From: Microbacterium murale
Lineage (GTDB): Bacteria > Actinomycetota > Actinomycetes > Actinomycetales > Microbacteriaceae
Assembly: GCF_030815955.1 (NCBI RefSeq)
Contig: NZ_JAUSXK010000001.1
Span: forward strand, 2,294,001 to 2,358,000
Reading direction: 5' to 3'
DNA length: 64,000 nt
Below the pieces are notes generated by a model. The model made no database searches. It was not told the DNA's origin and saw nothing but the letters and a program-made list of their open reading frames with translations. Position numbers and translations under genes: made by a program. Shown here in pieces: positions 51,705 to 61,059 of the stretch. Position 1 is the first letter of the stretch. The number at the start of each line of letters is the position of its first letter.

Positions 51705-53519
51705 TCAGCGACCGCCCGAGAAGCCCCCGCCTCCGCCTCCGCCGGAGAACCCGCCGCCGGAGGATCCGCCGAAGCTCGACGAGCTGCCCGTGCTCGGCGC
51801 CGAGTAGGTCGATGAAGAGTGCGTCGCGGCGGTCAACGCGCTCATGCGGATGACGATGCCGGCGGCGGAGCCGTCGATCCACCCAGGCGACTGCTGCTCA
51901 CGCGCATAGGTGACCTCGAGTACTTCTCCCCACTCGTTCTCCTGGCCGAACAGGATCGCGTAGGGCAGCAGCCGCTCGTACACGTGGATGACGTCGACAG
52001 ATCCGTCACTGCGACGCTCGGCCCCGGAGTACGACTGCAGCATTCGCAGCCGGTCGGCCTCAGCGACCCGGATGAACTCGCGCACGCCCTCCAGGTATTC
52101 GAGCTGAAGCGCGCCCTCCGGAGTGAGCACGGTGTGCTTCTTGAACGCCACGACGCTCGAGATGATCACCAGGATGGCGCACAGCAGTGTCGCGAGGAAG
52201 ACGGGACCGGCGGATGCTCTTCCGGAGATGAGCCCCCAGAACAGCAGGCCGATCATCACGGCGAGGGCGAGGAGCGACACGATCTGGATGATCTGCGCCG
52301 CTCTGCTGCGAGCCCGTACGGTCAGGCCTCGTTCCTCAGCAGCCTTCGGGCCGGCTTTGAGGAGCCCCACCATGCGCTTCGCGAACGCCGCGCTGTTCTT
52401 CGGCATCTTCATGACGATGTCGGTCTCGGTGTTGTTGAACAGCGCTTTGAGTGCCTTCTCATCCAATGGATCGGGGATCGGGCCGTCGAGCCGGCGCAGG
52501 CGGGGGCGTCGCGTCTTCTTCGTGGCTTCCTCGGGCAGGTCTTCGAGACGCAGGAGCCCGCGCACGGCGAGATGCACGATCTGGGCGGTGAGTGAGTTCT
52601 TCGTCTTCGGGACTATGGCGCTTGCGAGGAGGGGCGGCATCGAGTCAGGGACGTCGTACTGCGCCACCACGATGCCTGTGCCGCGGCGGCGGGAACGGAT
52701 CATGGCGCTGGTCGCGAACCAGCCGCCGATCGAGAGCAGCACGGCGCCGCCGCCGACCGCGTAGGGCAGCACATCGGTGGCGGGGTTGGGTCGGCGTGCA
52801 GAGGGCTGAGTGACCGTGCCCGGCTCCAGCGCGATCGCCACCGTGACCCCCTCGCCAGCTGCCAGGTCTTTCGCCGAGACAGTGAAGGCGTCCGCGTCCT
52901 GGCGGAGATCACAGGTGTCGGTCGAGCCTTGGGGGCCCTGGTAACAGGAGGAGTCGCCGGTGAGGTGCGCAGCGAGTGCGCCATCGAAGATGATCTCGGC
53001 CTGGAACTCGCCGATGTCCTGGGTGCTGTCCAAAGGCAACAGGTCCCAGTAGAACTCGTCGACCTCGGTGCCCTCGGCCGCGATGATGACATCGCGCATC
53101 TCGTACTCGATGACGTAGGTCGTCGAGCCGTGCACGTACGCGTCATCGCCGGTGAGCACGTACACGAGTCCGTCGTCCTCCTCGATCTCGTACGGGACGT
53201 CGTCGCCGTTCTCGTCGCGGACGGAGATGATCGTGGTGCCGAGCCCGGCGCCTTGATAGCTGTCGGGGTAGCCGGCGACGATGCCTCGGTTCTGGTCGAA
53301 CTCGGGGAACTCGGCGACCCTGGTCTCCTCGACATGCAGGGTGGCGCGTCCATCCGAGTCGATGCCGACTTCGTACTTCGCGTCCCAGGACGAGAAGGCG
53401 AAGTCATCGACGTCGGTCCGCGGTTCGGCGGCGGATGCCGCGGTGCCGGATGCGGTGAACATCAGGGCGACGGCGGCCACGGGCAGAGCGAGGTATCGGG
53501 GAAGCGATCTCCGGAACAT
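51705..53519 (-). CDS. DUF2207 membrane protein with signal peptide and Gly-rich tail
   Basis: 604 residues from ATG 53519 (MFRRSLP), six bases after TACGCT. A signal peptide (LPVAAVALMFTASGTAASA) leads to an external beta-rich DUF2207 domain (DDFAFSSWDAKYEVGIDSDG). A transmembrane helix near residue 260, a cytoplasmic region and two helices near 430-470 follow. The C-terminus is Gly/Ser-rich (FGGSSGGGFSGGGGGG). Function unknown; the family occurs as a membrane-surface protein in actinobacteria. Confidence 0.88.
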   Translation of the reverse strand: MFRRSLPRYLALPVAAVALMFTASGTAASAAEPRTDVDDFAFSSWDAKYEVGIDSDGRATLHVEETRVAEFPEFDQNRGIVAGYPDSYQGAGLGTTIISVRDENGDDVPYEIEEDDGLVYVLTGDDAYVHGSTTYVIEYEMRDVIIAAEGTEVDEFYWDLLPLDSTQDIGEFQAEIIFDGALAAHLTGDSSCYQGPQGSTDTCDLRQDADAFTVSAKDLAAGEGVTVAIALEPGTVTQPSARRPNPATDVLPYAVGGGAVLLSIGGWFATSAMIRSRRRGTGIVVAQYDVPDSMPPLLASAIVPKTKNSLTAQIVHLAVRGLLRLEDLPEEATKKTRRPRLRRLDGPIPDPLDEKALKALFNNTETDIVMKMPKNSAAFAKRMVGLLKAGPKAAEERGLTVRARSRAAQIIQIVSLLALAVMIGLLFWGLISGRASAGPVFLATLLCAILVIISSVVAFKKHTVLTPEGALQLEYLEGVREFIRVAEADRLRMLQSYSGAERRSDGSVDVIHVYERLLPYAILFGQENEWGEVLEVTYAREQQSPGWIDGSAAGIVIRMSALTAATHSSSTYSAPSTGSSSSFGGSSGGGFSGGGGGGGFSGGR

Positions 53520-53609
53520 GCTTCGAGCGTATCGAGGGACCTGAGATCTGCCCGAGGAGTGCGAGCGCCGACGCATTCCCATACTGCGAACAAATTCATG
53601 AAAGGCACT
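53520..53609. other. intergenic region between the divergent DUF2207 and S12 hydrolase genes
   Basis: The left end holds the TACGCT of the DUF2207 gene (53531-53526). The rest, about 70 bp, shows no further repeat before the MerR-type promoter of the hydrolase. Confidence 0.5.
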
Positions 53610-53640
53610 TGACGTTGACCCAAGGTCAGGGTTCACACTC
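53610..53640 (+). promoter_or_regulatory. MerR-type promoter with 19-bp spacer and dyad
   Basis: TTGACG (53610-53615) and CACACT (53635-53640) are separated by exactly 19 bp. TGACC and GGTCA form a dyad around the spacer centre (53617-53629). A stretched spacer with a central dyad is the hallmark of MerR-family activation, and a MerR gene lies just downstream. Confidence 0.75.
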
Positions 53641-53692
53641 GCGTCAGCGACACGAGAACGGTCGCAGAAAACAAGGCAAGGAGCCGAATATC

Positions 53693-54856
53693 ATGACCGA
53701 AGTCACCACCTCAAACGTCCAGTCCACTGTTTTGGCGGCGGGAGGCGACTCACCGGAGTCGGATCGTCCTGAGCTTCAGCACATCCTCCAGGACATCGTT
53801 GATTCGGGTATCACCGGCATCACTCTGCGTGTTCGCGATGAACGCGGAACGTGGGCCGGTTCCGCCGGCGTCGGCCGGATCGGAGATCCGGAACTCCCCG
53901 CGATCAACGGTCACGCCCGCATCGGCAGCAACACGAAGACGTTCACCGCCGTCGTGATGCTTCGTCTTGTCGCCGACGGCCTGATCGAGCTGGATGCTCC
54001 CGCGAAGCAGTACCTGCCCGAGTTCGACATCGACCCGCGCGTCACAGTCCGGATGCTGTTGCAGCACACCAGCGGAATCTTCAACTTCACCGGCGAGGTC
54101 TACCCGGACGGCACGATCGTTATGGGGATCCCGGCCACGCCCTCCGGCAAGGAATGGGTGGACAAGAGATTCGTGACCTACGCTCCGGAAGTACTGGTGC
54201 GATTCGCGCTGTCCAAGCCGGCGCGGTTCGAGCCTGGCACCGATTGGAGCTACGCCAACACCAACTACGTGATCGCCCGGCTCATCATCGAGAAGGTGAC
54301 GGGGAGCACGGTCGCCGCCGAAATGCGTCGCGTGATCTTCGACCCCCTCGGCCTTGAGGGCACGACGCAGCCGAGCAACGAGATCGACCTCGCCGAGCCG
54401 CACGGGCACGCCTACTACCGGTACGAGGAGGATGGCGAGGAGGTGACCGTCGACATCAGCGAGCACAACCCGTCCTGGATATCCAGCGGAGGCGACATGA
54501 TCTCCACTTCAGAGGACCTCGAGACGTTCCTGTCATCACTCATCGCAGGAAGGCTGCTCCCGGCGGAGCTGCTGGCGGAGATGCTCGCAGCACGGCCGAC
54601 GCCGCTTCCTGGTATGGACTACGGCCTCGGCGTGTTCGTGCAGGATCTGGGCGAACACGGCACCGTGATCACGCACAACGGCGGCATGGCCGGATACGCG
54701 GCGCTGATGTACTGCACGCCCGACGGCCGTACGGCCATGACGGGCACGTTGAACTACATCGACGACGCCACGATGTCATTGGCCGTCGCTTTCCAGCAGG
54801 GCGCGCAGAGGCTCGTCGACGCCGTGTTCCGTGCCGGGACGCCGATCGCCGGGTGA
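53693..54856 (+). CDS. serine hydrolase, S12 beta-lactamase/D-peptidase-like
   Basis: 387 residues from ATG 53693 behind AAGGAG. The catalytic SxxK is SNTK in GSNTKTF, and the YxN motif is YAN in SYANTNYV. The HTSGIFNFTG segment is typical of D-alanyl carboxypeptidase/alkaline-D-peptidase relatives. There is no clear signal peptide from this start, so it may act inside the cell, although an earlier in-frame start exists without support. The MerR-type promoter upstream suggests induction by a compound, perhaps a beta-lactam or peptide. Confidence 0.87.
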   Translation: MTEVTTSNVQSTVLAAGGDSPESDRPELQHILQDIVDSGITGITLRVRDERGTWAGSAGVGRIGDPELPAINGHARIGSNTKTFTAVVMLRLVADGLIELDAPAKQYLPEFDIDPRVTVRMLLQHTSGIFNFTGEVYPDGTIVMGIPATPSGKEWVDKRFVTYAPEVLVRFALSKPARFEPGTDWSYANTNYVIARLIIEKVTGSTVAAEMRRVIFDPLGLEGTTQPSNEIDLAEPHGHAYYRYEEDGEEVTVDISEHNPSWISSGGDMISTSEDLETFLSSLIAGRLLPAELLAEMLAARPTPLPGMDYGLGVFVQDLGEHGTVITHNGGMAGYAALMYCTPDGRTAMTGTLNYIDDATMSLAVAFQQGAQRLVDAVFRAGTPIAG

Positions 54857-54923
54857 GTGCAGTACTGCGAGTCGGTCGTGGCCGCTATTGTGGCCGAGTG
54901 CTTTCGAGAGGCAAGGCGAAAAG

Positions 54924-55709
54924 ATGAGCAGCGGAGTCACGATCGGGCAGGCGGCCGCGTTCGCCGGCGTCACGGTGAAGACGGTGCGGCACTATCACAA
55001 GCTCGGTCTGGTGGCTGAGCCCACGAGGGACGCCTCTGGATATCGGAGGTACGGCACGGCGGAGATGCTGCGGCTTGTGCAGGCGCGTACCTTCGCCGGT
55101 GCCGGAGTTCCTCTGGCTGAGATCGTCGCATTGCTCGACGCCGACGACGCGGAGTTCGCATCCGCGCTCGTCGGCGTCGAGCGCAAGCTCTCGGCGCAGA
55201 TCGACGAGCTGATCTCGCGACGGCACATGCTTCGAAGACTGACCGACGGCGATCGTACGCTTCTGCCTGACCGGGCTGTCGCGCTGCTGGAAAGAATGTC
55301 GCGACTCGGCTTCAGCGACGAGGAAGTGGTCTCCACCCGAGAAGGGCTGGTGCTGGCGAGCGCGCTGGTGCCGGAGAGATTCGAGGAGCATCTCGCCCTC
55401 GTCGAGAATGCTCTGGGCGACGAGCAGTTCGTCGCGCTGAGCCGGCGAGCCGCGGAAGCCGTCAACTGGGCTTCGGACGATCCCCGCATCGAGTCGCTCG
55501 TAGATGAAGTCGTGGCGCACTACCTCGCGAATCCGGAGCATCTGCGGATAGTGACTGGCATGCAGGCCCGTTCCGATGCCACGGCTCGATACGGTCTGGT
55601 ACGCGACGTCGGGGCGGATCAGGGCACGGTCGGTGAGTGGCTGACAGGGCTCGTCGAGGCGGGGCTCCGCGCCGCCGGTGCCCGAATCCCCCGACAGGAA
55701 CCCCGCTGA
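54924..55709 (+). CDS. MerR family transcriptional regulator
   Basis: 261 residues. The N-terminal winged helix-turn-helix has TIGQAAAFAGVTVKTVRHYHKLGL, then a dimerisation coiled coil. The C-terminal about 120 residues are helical (LALVENALGDEQFVAL, LVDEVVAHYLANPEH) and resemble TipA-like drug-sensing domains in size. It lies 67 bp behind the S12 hydrolase and probably activates the 19-bp-spacer promoter ahead of that gene. It has no MerR-type metal cysteines, so a small organic inducer is likely. Confidence 0.9.
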   Translation: MSSGVTIGQAAAFAGVTVKTVRHYHKLGLVAEPTRDASGYRRYGTAEMLRLVQARTFAGAGVPLAEIVALLDADDAEFASALVGVERKLSAQIDELISRRHMLRRLTDGDRTLLPDRAVALLERMSRLGFSDEEVVSTREGLVLASALVPERFEEHLALVENALGDEQFVALSRRAAEAVNWASDDPRIESLVDEVVAHYLANPEHLRIVTGMQARSDATARYGLVRDVGADQGTVGEWLTGLVEAGLRAAGARIPRQEPR

Positions 55710-55781
55710 CGTCGAAGCGCCTCGGTGAGTCCCAGATGGGCGCGACTGCATCTCGGCGTGTGACGTGACGGCGGCTCAGGC

Positions 55782-57311
55782 TCAGGGGAGTTCGACGGCG
55801 TAGTGCGCGGTGACGTCGGAGACTTCGCCGCGGGGGATGTCTCCATCGCCGACGCGTATCGAGAACGACTGCACGAGCGGATCCGGCAGCCCCATCAGGT
55901 GCACATCGCAGATCAGCGCGCCGCGTTCGCAGGGGATCCTCCAGCGCAGCGAAGCGGCATCCCTCGCGGTGACGATGCGCTGCGAGACGGGCCCAGCGTG
56001 CCGGAGCGGATCGCCTACCTCGTCGAACGCGGCACGAAGCCGGGTGTCGCGCACTGGCACCGGAACGTCGCGAAGCACGTTGCGGGCGAGCAGATCGGTT
56101 GCATCTGAGAGCGGGCGCCCCGTGCGTACGAGATCATCCAGGACTGACGCCGCGGCGAGCGTATCCGACCATGGCCGGACGATCGCAGCCGGCGCGCCGA
56201 TGGTGGTCAGCGTGTCCCGAAGCGCCTGAGCCGCGACGGGCCCGGCGTCGAACGCGTCGGAGTTGCCGAACACGACGGCGCCGAGCCCGCTGGCGGGATG
56301 CCACCGCATGTGCGAGGAGAAGCCGGGAAGTCCGCCGGCGTGTTGGAGGATGCGGCCGAACCTCCGGTCGTGCTCGACGACGACCCCATAGCCGTAGCCG
56401 GCGCCGTCGACGTCGTGACGGTCGAAGCGTGCCCCGGAGATCGGAATCATGGATCTCGCCCCTTGCAGCTCCCGGCGGGAGGCTGCGCAGAGCACATCCT
56501 CGGCGACGGGATCGGCATCGAACGCCGTGCTGAGGAAGTGCATCCATCGTGCGATGTCGTCGAGTGTCGAGAACAGGCTGCCGATGCAGGCGAGTGCTCC
56601 CGACCCCACGAACGGCTCTTCGACGAAGGTCATCCCGTCGTCGAAGGTGCGAAAGCCCAGGGCGAGATCGGTACCGCGCGGATACAGCGATGCCGCTGCT
56701 CTGGTATCCGACAGACCGAGCGGATCGATGATGCGCTCCTGCATCACGACCTCGACGGGCAGCCCCGTGACCGACTCTATGGCCCGACCGATCATCGAGA
56801 TGCCGAGGTTCGAATAGTGGTATTCGCTGTCAGGAAGCGCAGCGAGCCGAAGACCGGAATCGACGAGTTCGCCGATCAACTCGCGCGGTTCGCCGAGCAT
56901 CTCATCGACCCACGCATTGTCCTCCGTGAGGCCTGCCCTGTTCGACAGCAGTGAGGACAGCGTCATCGACACGGGGCGGCCCTGGAAGGTCGCTGCGGCG
57001 AGACCGGGCACGTACTCCGCTGCCGGAGCGTGCAGATCGAGCAGTCCGTCATCGCGGAGCGCGAGAGCGGTGGCGGCGAGGAAGCTCTTCGTCATCGAGG
57101 CGATGCGGAACACCGTACCCCGCGCGGTCGGGGACCCGTCTCGTCGTGGCGTCCCCTGCACGTCGACGGCGAGGATCTCGCCATGGTGAGTGATGGCGGC
57201 TGCGGTTGCGGGGGCGAGGTGCCGCGTCGCTGCGAGCGCATTCCGTAGCCCGTCCGCTGCCACGGCGCGGTCGAGCACAGCCCTCGTCGATGGCACGGGT
57301 GTGCTGCTCAC
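55782..57311 (-). CDS. serine hydrolase, S12 beta-lactamase family, with C-terminal domain
   Basis: 509 residues. SMTK in IASMTKSF is the SxxK nucleophile and YSN in EYHYSNLGIS the second motif. Residues about 1-370 form the beta-lactamase-like fold. A further about 130-residue domain (RDAASLRWRIPCERGALI) resembles the C-terminal lobe of D-aminopeptidase-like enzymes. No signal peptide is evident. It ends the six-gene operon and overlaps the fused dipeptidase gene by four bases. A role in cleaving D-amino-acid peptides fits the cluster. Confidence 0.87.
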   Translation of the reverse strand: MSSTPVPSTRAVLDRAVAADGLRNALAATRHLAPATAAAITHHGEILAVDVQGTPRRDGSPTARGTVFRIASMTKSFLAATALALRDDGLLDLHAPAAEYVPGLAAATFQGRPVSMTLSSLLSNRAGLTEDNAWVDEMLGEPRELIGELVDSGLRLAALPDSEYHYSNLGISMIGRAIESVTGLPVEVVMQERIIDPLGLSDTRAAASLYPRGTDLALGFRTFDDGMTFVEEPFVGSGALACIGSLFSTLDDIARWMHFLSTAFDADPVAEDVLCAASRRELQGARSMIPISGARFDRHDVDGAGYGYGVVVEHDRRFGRILQHAGGLPGFSSHMRWHPASGLGAVVFGNSDAFDAGPVAAQALRDTLTTIGAPAAIVRPWSDTLAAASVLDDLVRTGRPLSDATDLLARNVLRDVPVPVRDTRLRAAFDEVGDPLRHAGPVSQRIVTARDAASLRWRIPCERGALICDVHLMGLPDPLVQSFSIRVGDGDIPRGEVSDVTAHYAVELP

Positions 57312-59053
57312 GCCCGGATCCCCGCAGCCTCACGCACCTCTTGTGCGAAGCCGCGCACCAGCGCCAAGCATGCTGCGGTGTTCTCGTCGTCGTCGTGAAG
57401 GGCCTCTGCGACGAGGTCTGCGACCGGACGGTCGCCCGGTGCAGGATCGGTCGGTTCGCTCCACCACTGAAGGTCATCGGCCGAGACTTCGGGATGGAAC
57501 TGCACTCCGCGGACATGCGCTCCGAGGCGGAACGCCTGGATGGCGACCCCCTCACTCGACGCGAGCAGCACGGCGTCGGCCGGCAGCACCGTGATCTGGT
57601 CCTGGTGGTTCTCGATCATCGGTGCGGCACCGCCGAGCCCCGACATCACCGCATCCTGCTGTCCGGCCGGCGTCGTCCTGATCACGGTGGAACCACGCTC
57701 CTTGACCCCGTACGACTCGCGCACCTCGCCCCCCGCGATCTGAGCGAGCAGCTGTCCGCCGAGGCAGATGCCGAGGGTCGGCAGATCCCGTTCGATCGCT
57801 TCGGATGCGAGCCGTCGTTCGGTCGGGAGCCAGGGGCCCTTCTCGACGTCATCCGGCATCATTCCACCCCCGAGCATCACCAGACCGTCGTAGCCGTCCA
57901 GACTCTCCGGAAGACCATGCGCGCCGTAGCGCACGTCGGCACGGACTCCTGCGGCATCAAGCCAGCGCAGCAGTCGACGAGGTCCTGACCCGTCTGCATT
58001 CACGACGATGAGCACGCGCGGACGACCCTCACGCCCGGACAGGAACGCGAGGTGGTCGGCATCGGAGGCCTCCAGCACCCGCAGCGCGTTGCGGAACGCC
58101 AACGCCTGCAGTTCGTCTTCCGTCCACCCCCTTCGGCGCAATTCGTCGAGCAGCCGCTGATACCCCGAGACGTCCTCGAGGCCGGTGGGCATCGCATCCG
58201 TGCCGTCGTAGTCTGCACCGATGCCTACGGCGTGCACGCCCGCGACGGCTCGGACGTGTTCGATGTGATCGGCGACATCGGCGATCGTCACCTCGGGCGG
58301 TGCGCCGACCTCGCCTGCGACGTGCCAATCGTGGCGCGATTGGCTGAGGAAGGTCGGGACGAACGCGACCATGACGATCCCGCCGCCCGCTCCGATCGCG
58401 GCGATCACGTCGTCCGGGACATTGCGTGGATGATCGCAGAGTGCTGCGGCACCCGAGTGACTCACCATCACCGGCCGGACGCTCGTGGCGATCGCGTCCC
58501 GCATCGTCGTCGGCGCGACGTGCGCGAGATCGACGAGCATCCCGATCCGGTTCATCTCCCTGACGACGTCGCGACCGAAGTCGCTGAGGCCGTCGTGGCG
58601 CGGTTCGTCCGTGGCGGCGTCGGCCCAATCGGTGGTGTGATTCCAGGTGAGCGTCATGTAGCGCGCACCGAGCCGTGCATACTGCCTCAGCACACCGAGG
58701 GAGCCGTCGATCTGCGCGCCCCCTTCGACTCCGATCAGAGACGCTATGCGCCCCTGCCGGATGGTGGTGCGGGCCTCCTGCGCGGTGCGGGTGAAGGCGA
58801 AGACCTCCGGATAGTCCTGCACGAGCCGATGCACGAAATCGATCTGCTCGAGGGTTGCAGTCACCTGCGCCGCGCCCTCGAGTGCGGAATCCACCCACAC
58901 CGACCAGAACTGACCGCCGACGCCTCCTGCGTGGAGCCGCGGGATGTCCGTGTGCGCCTCTGCAACGAGTTCATGCAACTGTTGCGTGGACAGTGCGTGG
59001 CGCTTTCGACGCGCCCAGGCCAGGTCGTTGTGGCCGTCGATCACCGGAATCAT
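57308..59053 (-). CDS. M19 renal-type dipeptidase fused to class I glutamine amidotransferase
   Basis: 581 residues in two enzymes. Residues 1 to about 340 are a membrane-dipeptidase (M19) fold: DGHNDLAW (HxD), GVEGG, SHSGAAALCDHPRN and GIGADYDG supply the two-zinc site. This family cleaves dipeptides including L-D and D-D forms. Residues about 345-581 are a class I glutamine amidotransferase, with Cys430 in GICLGGQL, EN-H in IENHQD, and VQFHPEV holding the His/Glu. The fusion is unusual. It overlaps both neighbours in the operon. It may couple dipeptide cleavage to removal of a gamma-glutamyl or similar amide. Confidence 0.9.
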   Translation of the reverse strand: MIPVIDGHNDLAWARRKRHALSTQQLHELVAEAHTDIPRLHAGGVGGQFWSVWVDSALEGAAQVTATLEQIDFVHRLVQDYPEVFAFTRTAQEARTTIRQGRIASLIGVEGGAQIDGSLGVLRQYARLGARYMTLTWNHTTDWADAATDEPRHDGLSDFGRDVVREMNRIGMLVDLAHVAPTTMRDAIATSVRPVMVSHSGAAALCDHPRNVPDDVIAAIGAGGGIVMVAFVPTFLSQSRHDWHVAGEVGAPPEVTIADVADHIEHVRAVAGVHAVGIGADYDGTDAMPTGLEDVSGYQRLLDELRRRGWTEDELQALAFRNALRVLEASDADHLAFLSGREGRPRVLIVVNADGSGPRRLLRWLDAAGVRADVRYGAHGLPESLDGYDGLVMLGGGMMPDDVEKGPWLPTERRLASEAIERDLPTLGICLGGQLLAQIAGGEVRESYGVKERGSTVIRTTPAGQQDAVMSGLGGAAPMIENHQDQITVLPADAVLLASSEGVAIQAFRLGAHVRGVQFHPEVSADDLQWWSEPTDPAPGDRPVADLVAEALHDDDENTAACLALVRGFAQEVREAAGIRA

Positions 59054-59056
59054 TGG

Positions 59057-59926
59057 TCAGCCCTTTCGTGCGTTCAGGAAAGCGGAGATGCGCTCGGTGG
59101 TCGCGTGGTCGACGTGCTGAGCGACGCCGTCGAGCGATCGCACCGGCGCGGCGCCACGAGTGCTCGAGCACAGCCAGAGGGCATCAGCATCCGAAAGATC
59201 GGAGACGGTGAGGGCGCGCACTGCGACCCTGTCGCCGCCTTCTCGCAACGCCTCGAACGCGTCGGCCTGGGTGGTGCCGGGCAGGATGCCGAACTCCACC
59301 GGAGGCGTGACGTACTCGCCGTCGATTCTCGCGATGACCGTCGAGTTCGGCCCCTCCAGGATGTATCCGTCACTGGACACGAAGATCACGTCGCTTGCTC
59401 CGCGGCGTCCCGCCTCGCGAAGCGCAGCCATGTTCACCGCATACGACAGGGTCTTCGCACCCTGCAGCAGCCACGGTGCCGTCGTCGCGACATCCGAGCG
59501 ATACCCGCGGTCGAGCAGTACGACGTCGAGCTCTGGCGGAACCCCTGTGCGGTGACGTGTGGGGGCGAATCCGAGTGCCCATCCCGTCGGCTCTCCGGTC
59601 GCCTCGTCGCCGCGGGAAAGGATGTACTTGACCGCCCCGCGCGACACATCCATCTCAGCGGCGACTCTCTCGACGACTGTCCGCCACAGCACGCGATCCG
59701 GCGACGGAAGCTCGAGCAGGCTCGCGGATCGTTCGAAGCGGTCCAGATGGGCTTCCATCGCCTGGGGGACGCCGTCGACGAGGACAACTGTCTCGAAGAC
59801 CCCGTCGCCGCGCGTGGCCGCGAGATCGGTGCCCGTCAGGAGGGGAGCCGCCGGGTCCAGGCGCTCCAGCGCGGAGGCAGGATCACCGGCACGGAGATCG
59901 ACGCGGTACAGAACGAGCGGTTTCAT
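59057..59926 (-). CDS. class IV (fold type IV) PLP aminotransferase/aminodeoxychorismate lyase-like
   Basis: 289 residues. The PLP lysine lies in GAKTLSYAVNM, and RGDGVFET and DVIFVSSDGYILEGPNSTV are family landmarks. Fold type IV includes D-amino-acid aminotransferases, branched-chain aminotransferases and PabC lyase. In this cluster a D-amino-acid transaminase role is attractive, but pabC-type cannot be excluded because folate genes lie elsewhere in the window. GAGGAGG precedes the ATG closely. It starts 17 bp after the epimerase gene ends. Confidence 0.82.
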   Translation of the reverse strand: MKPLVLYRVDLRAGDPASALERLDPAAPLLTGTDLAATRGDGVFETVVLVDGVPQAMEAHLDRFERSASLLELPSPDRVLWRTVVERVAAEMDVSRGAVKYILSRGDEATGEPTGWALGFAPTRHRTGVPPELDVVLLDRGYRSDVATTAPWLLQGAKTLSYAVNMAALREAGRRGASDVIFVSSDGYILEGPNSTVIARIDGEYVTPPVEFGILPGTTQADAFEALREGGDRVAVRALTVSDLSDADALWLCSSTRGAAPVRSLDGVAQHVDHATTERISAFLNARKG

Positions 59927-59943
59927 TGTCCTCCTCGGGGATC

Positions 59944-61059
59944 TCAGACGGTGAGTTCAGCGGTGCGAACGGCGTTCTGCCGCACCCAGTCGATGTCGAC
60001 CTCGTACCCGATGCCTGGCCCATCGGGCACCTGCACGACGCCGTTCTCCGCGACCACCGGCGGCACGATCACATCCCGCTCGTAGTACTTGTCGGAACCG
60101 GACACGTCCGATGGCAGCGTGAAGTTCGGAAGCGATGAGATCGCGACGTTCGCGGCCCGCCCGACGCCGAACTCGTGCATGCCGCCGCACCACACCGGGA
60201 TACCCGCGTCTCTTGCGAGGTCGTGTGCGCGGCGCGCAGCGAGGAGTCCGCCCATGCGGGACACCTTGATGTTCAGCACGCGACCGGCATCCAGCTCGAT
60301 CATCGTTCGCAGGTCTGCCAGTTCGACGACGGACTCGTCGAGACAGACGGGGGTCTGAATCCGTCGTTGCAGTCGCGCGTGGGCAGGGAAGTCTCGCGGC
60401 GCGTACGGCTGCTCGATCATGGTGAGCGATTGCTCGTCCAGCTGGCGGAAGACTTCAGCAGCCTCCTCCGAGTCCGGATACGCGCCGTTCGCGTCGACGT
60501 GCAGATCCAGATGGGGATGATGGTTCCGCACGACCCGGACGGGCTCGACGTCCCACCCCGGCGCGATCTTCAACTTGATCCGTGGATAGCCGGCGCCCAC
60601 CTGCGTCTCCACCTGCGTCAGCAGAGCGTCGAGGCTGGGCTCGATGCCGAGCGAGACGCCTGCCACCACCTCCGTGCGCGTGCCGCCGAGATCAGCAGCC
60701 AGCGAGAGGCCCTGAGAGCGGGCATGGATGTCCCACGCGGCGGCCGAGAAGCCCGCCTTCGTGAACTCGTGCCCGCGGATTCCGGACCACGTGCTCTCCA
60801 GCTCGGCGGGGTCTTCCCATGTGGCGCCGAGCACCGCAGGAACGAGGTACCGATTGGCGATCAGCCACGCCGTGTCCGTCGTCTCCGACGTGTAGAACGG
60901 GTCGGACGGCGAGGCGATCTCCCCCCACCCGGACCGTCCGTCGGCATCGGTGACCTGAACCAGGATGTGCTGCAGGCTGCTCTTGCGGTGCGAACTCGTC
61001 TCGAAGCTGTGCACGAGCGGCAGCGAGACCTCGAAGAGCGCGACGCGTGCGATTCTCAC
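59944..61059 (-). CDS. enolase-superfamily o-succinylbenzoate synthase/N-acylamino acid racemase-type enzyme
   Basis: 371 residues from GTG 61059, which overlaps the SIS stop by GTGA and has AAGGAG ten bases upstream. The catalytic lysine pair is in KLKIAPG and the opposite KVSR; metal ligands lie in DANGAYP, IEQPYAP and CLDESV. GGMHEFGVGRAANVAISSLPNF is characteristic of OSBS/NSAR-type members. NSAR racemises N-succinylamino acids, which fits the GNAT and M20 neighbours; a menC role is less likely without other men genes. Confidence 0.88.
   Translation of the reverse strand: MRIARVALFEVSLPLVHSFETSSHRKSSLQHILVQVTDADGRSGWGEIASPSDPFYTSETTDTAWLIANRYLVPAVLGATWEDPAELESTWSGIRGHEFTKAGFSAAAWDIHARSQGLSLAADLGGTRTEVVAGVSLGIEPSLDALLTQVETQVGAGYPRIKLKIAPGWDVEPVRVVRNHHPHLDLHVDANGAYPDSEEAAEVFRQLDEQSLTMIEQPYAPRDFPAHARLQRRIQTPVCLDESVVELADLRTMIELDAGRVLNIKVSRMGGLLAARRAHDLARDAGIPVWCGGMHEFGVGRAANVAISSLPNFTLPSDVSGSDKYYERDVIVPPVVAENGVVQVPDGPGIGYEVDIDWVRQNAVRTAELTV

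Noticed and set aside
58052..60085. 677-residue plus-strand frame
   Set aside because: It lies opposite the M19 fusion and aminotransferase genes, which have clear motifs; this frame has none.
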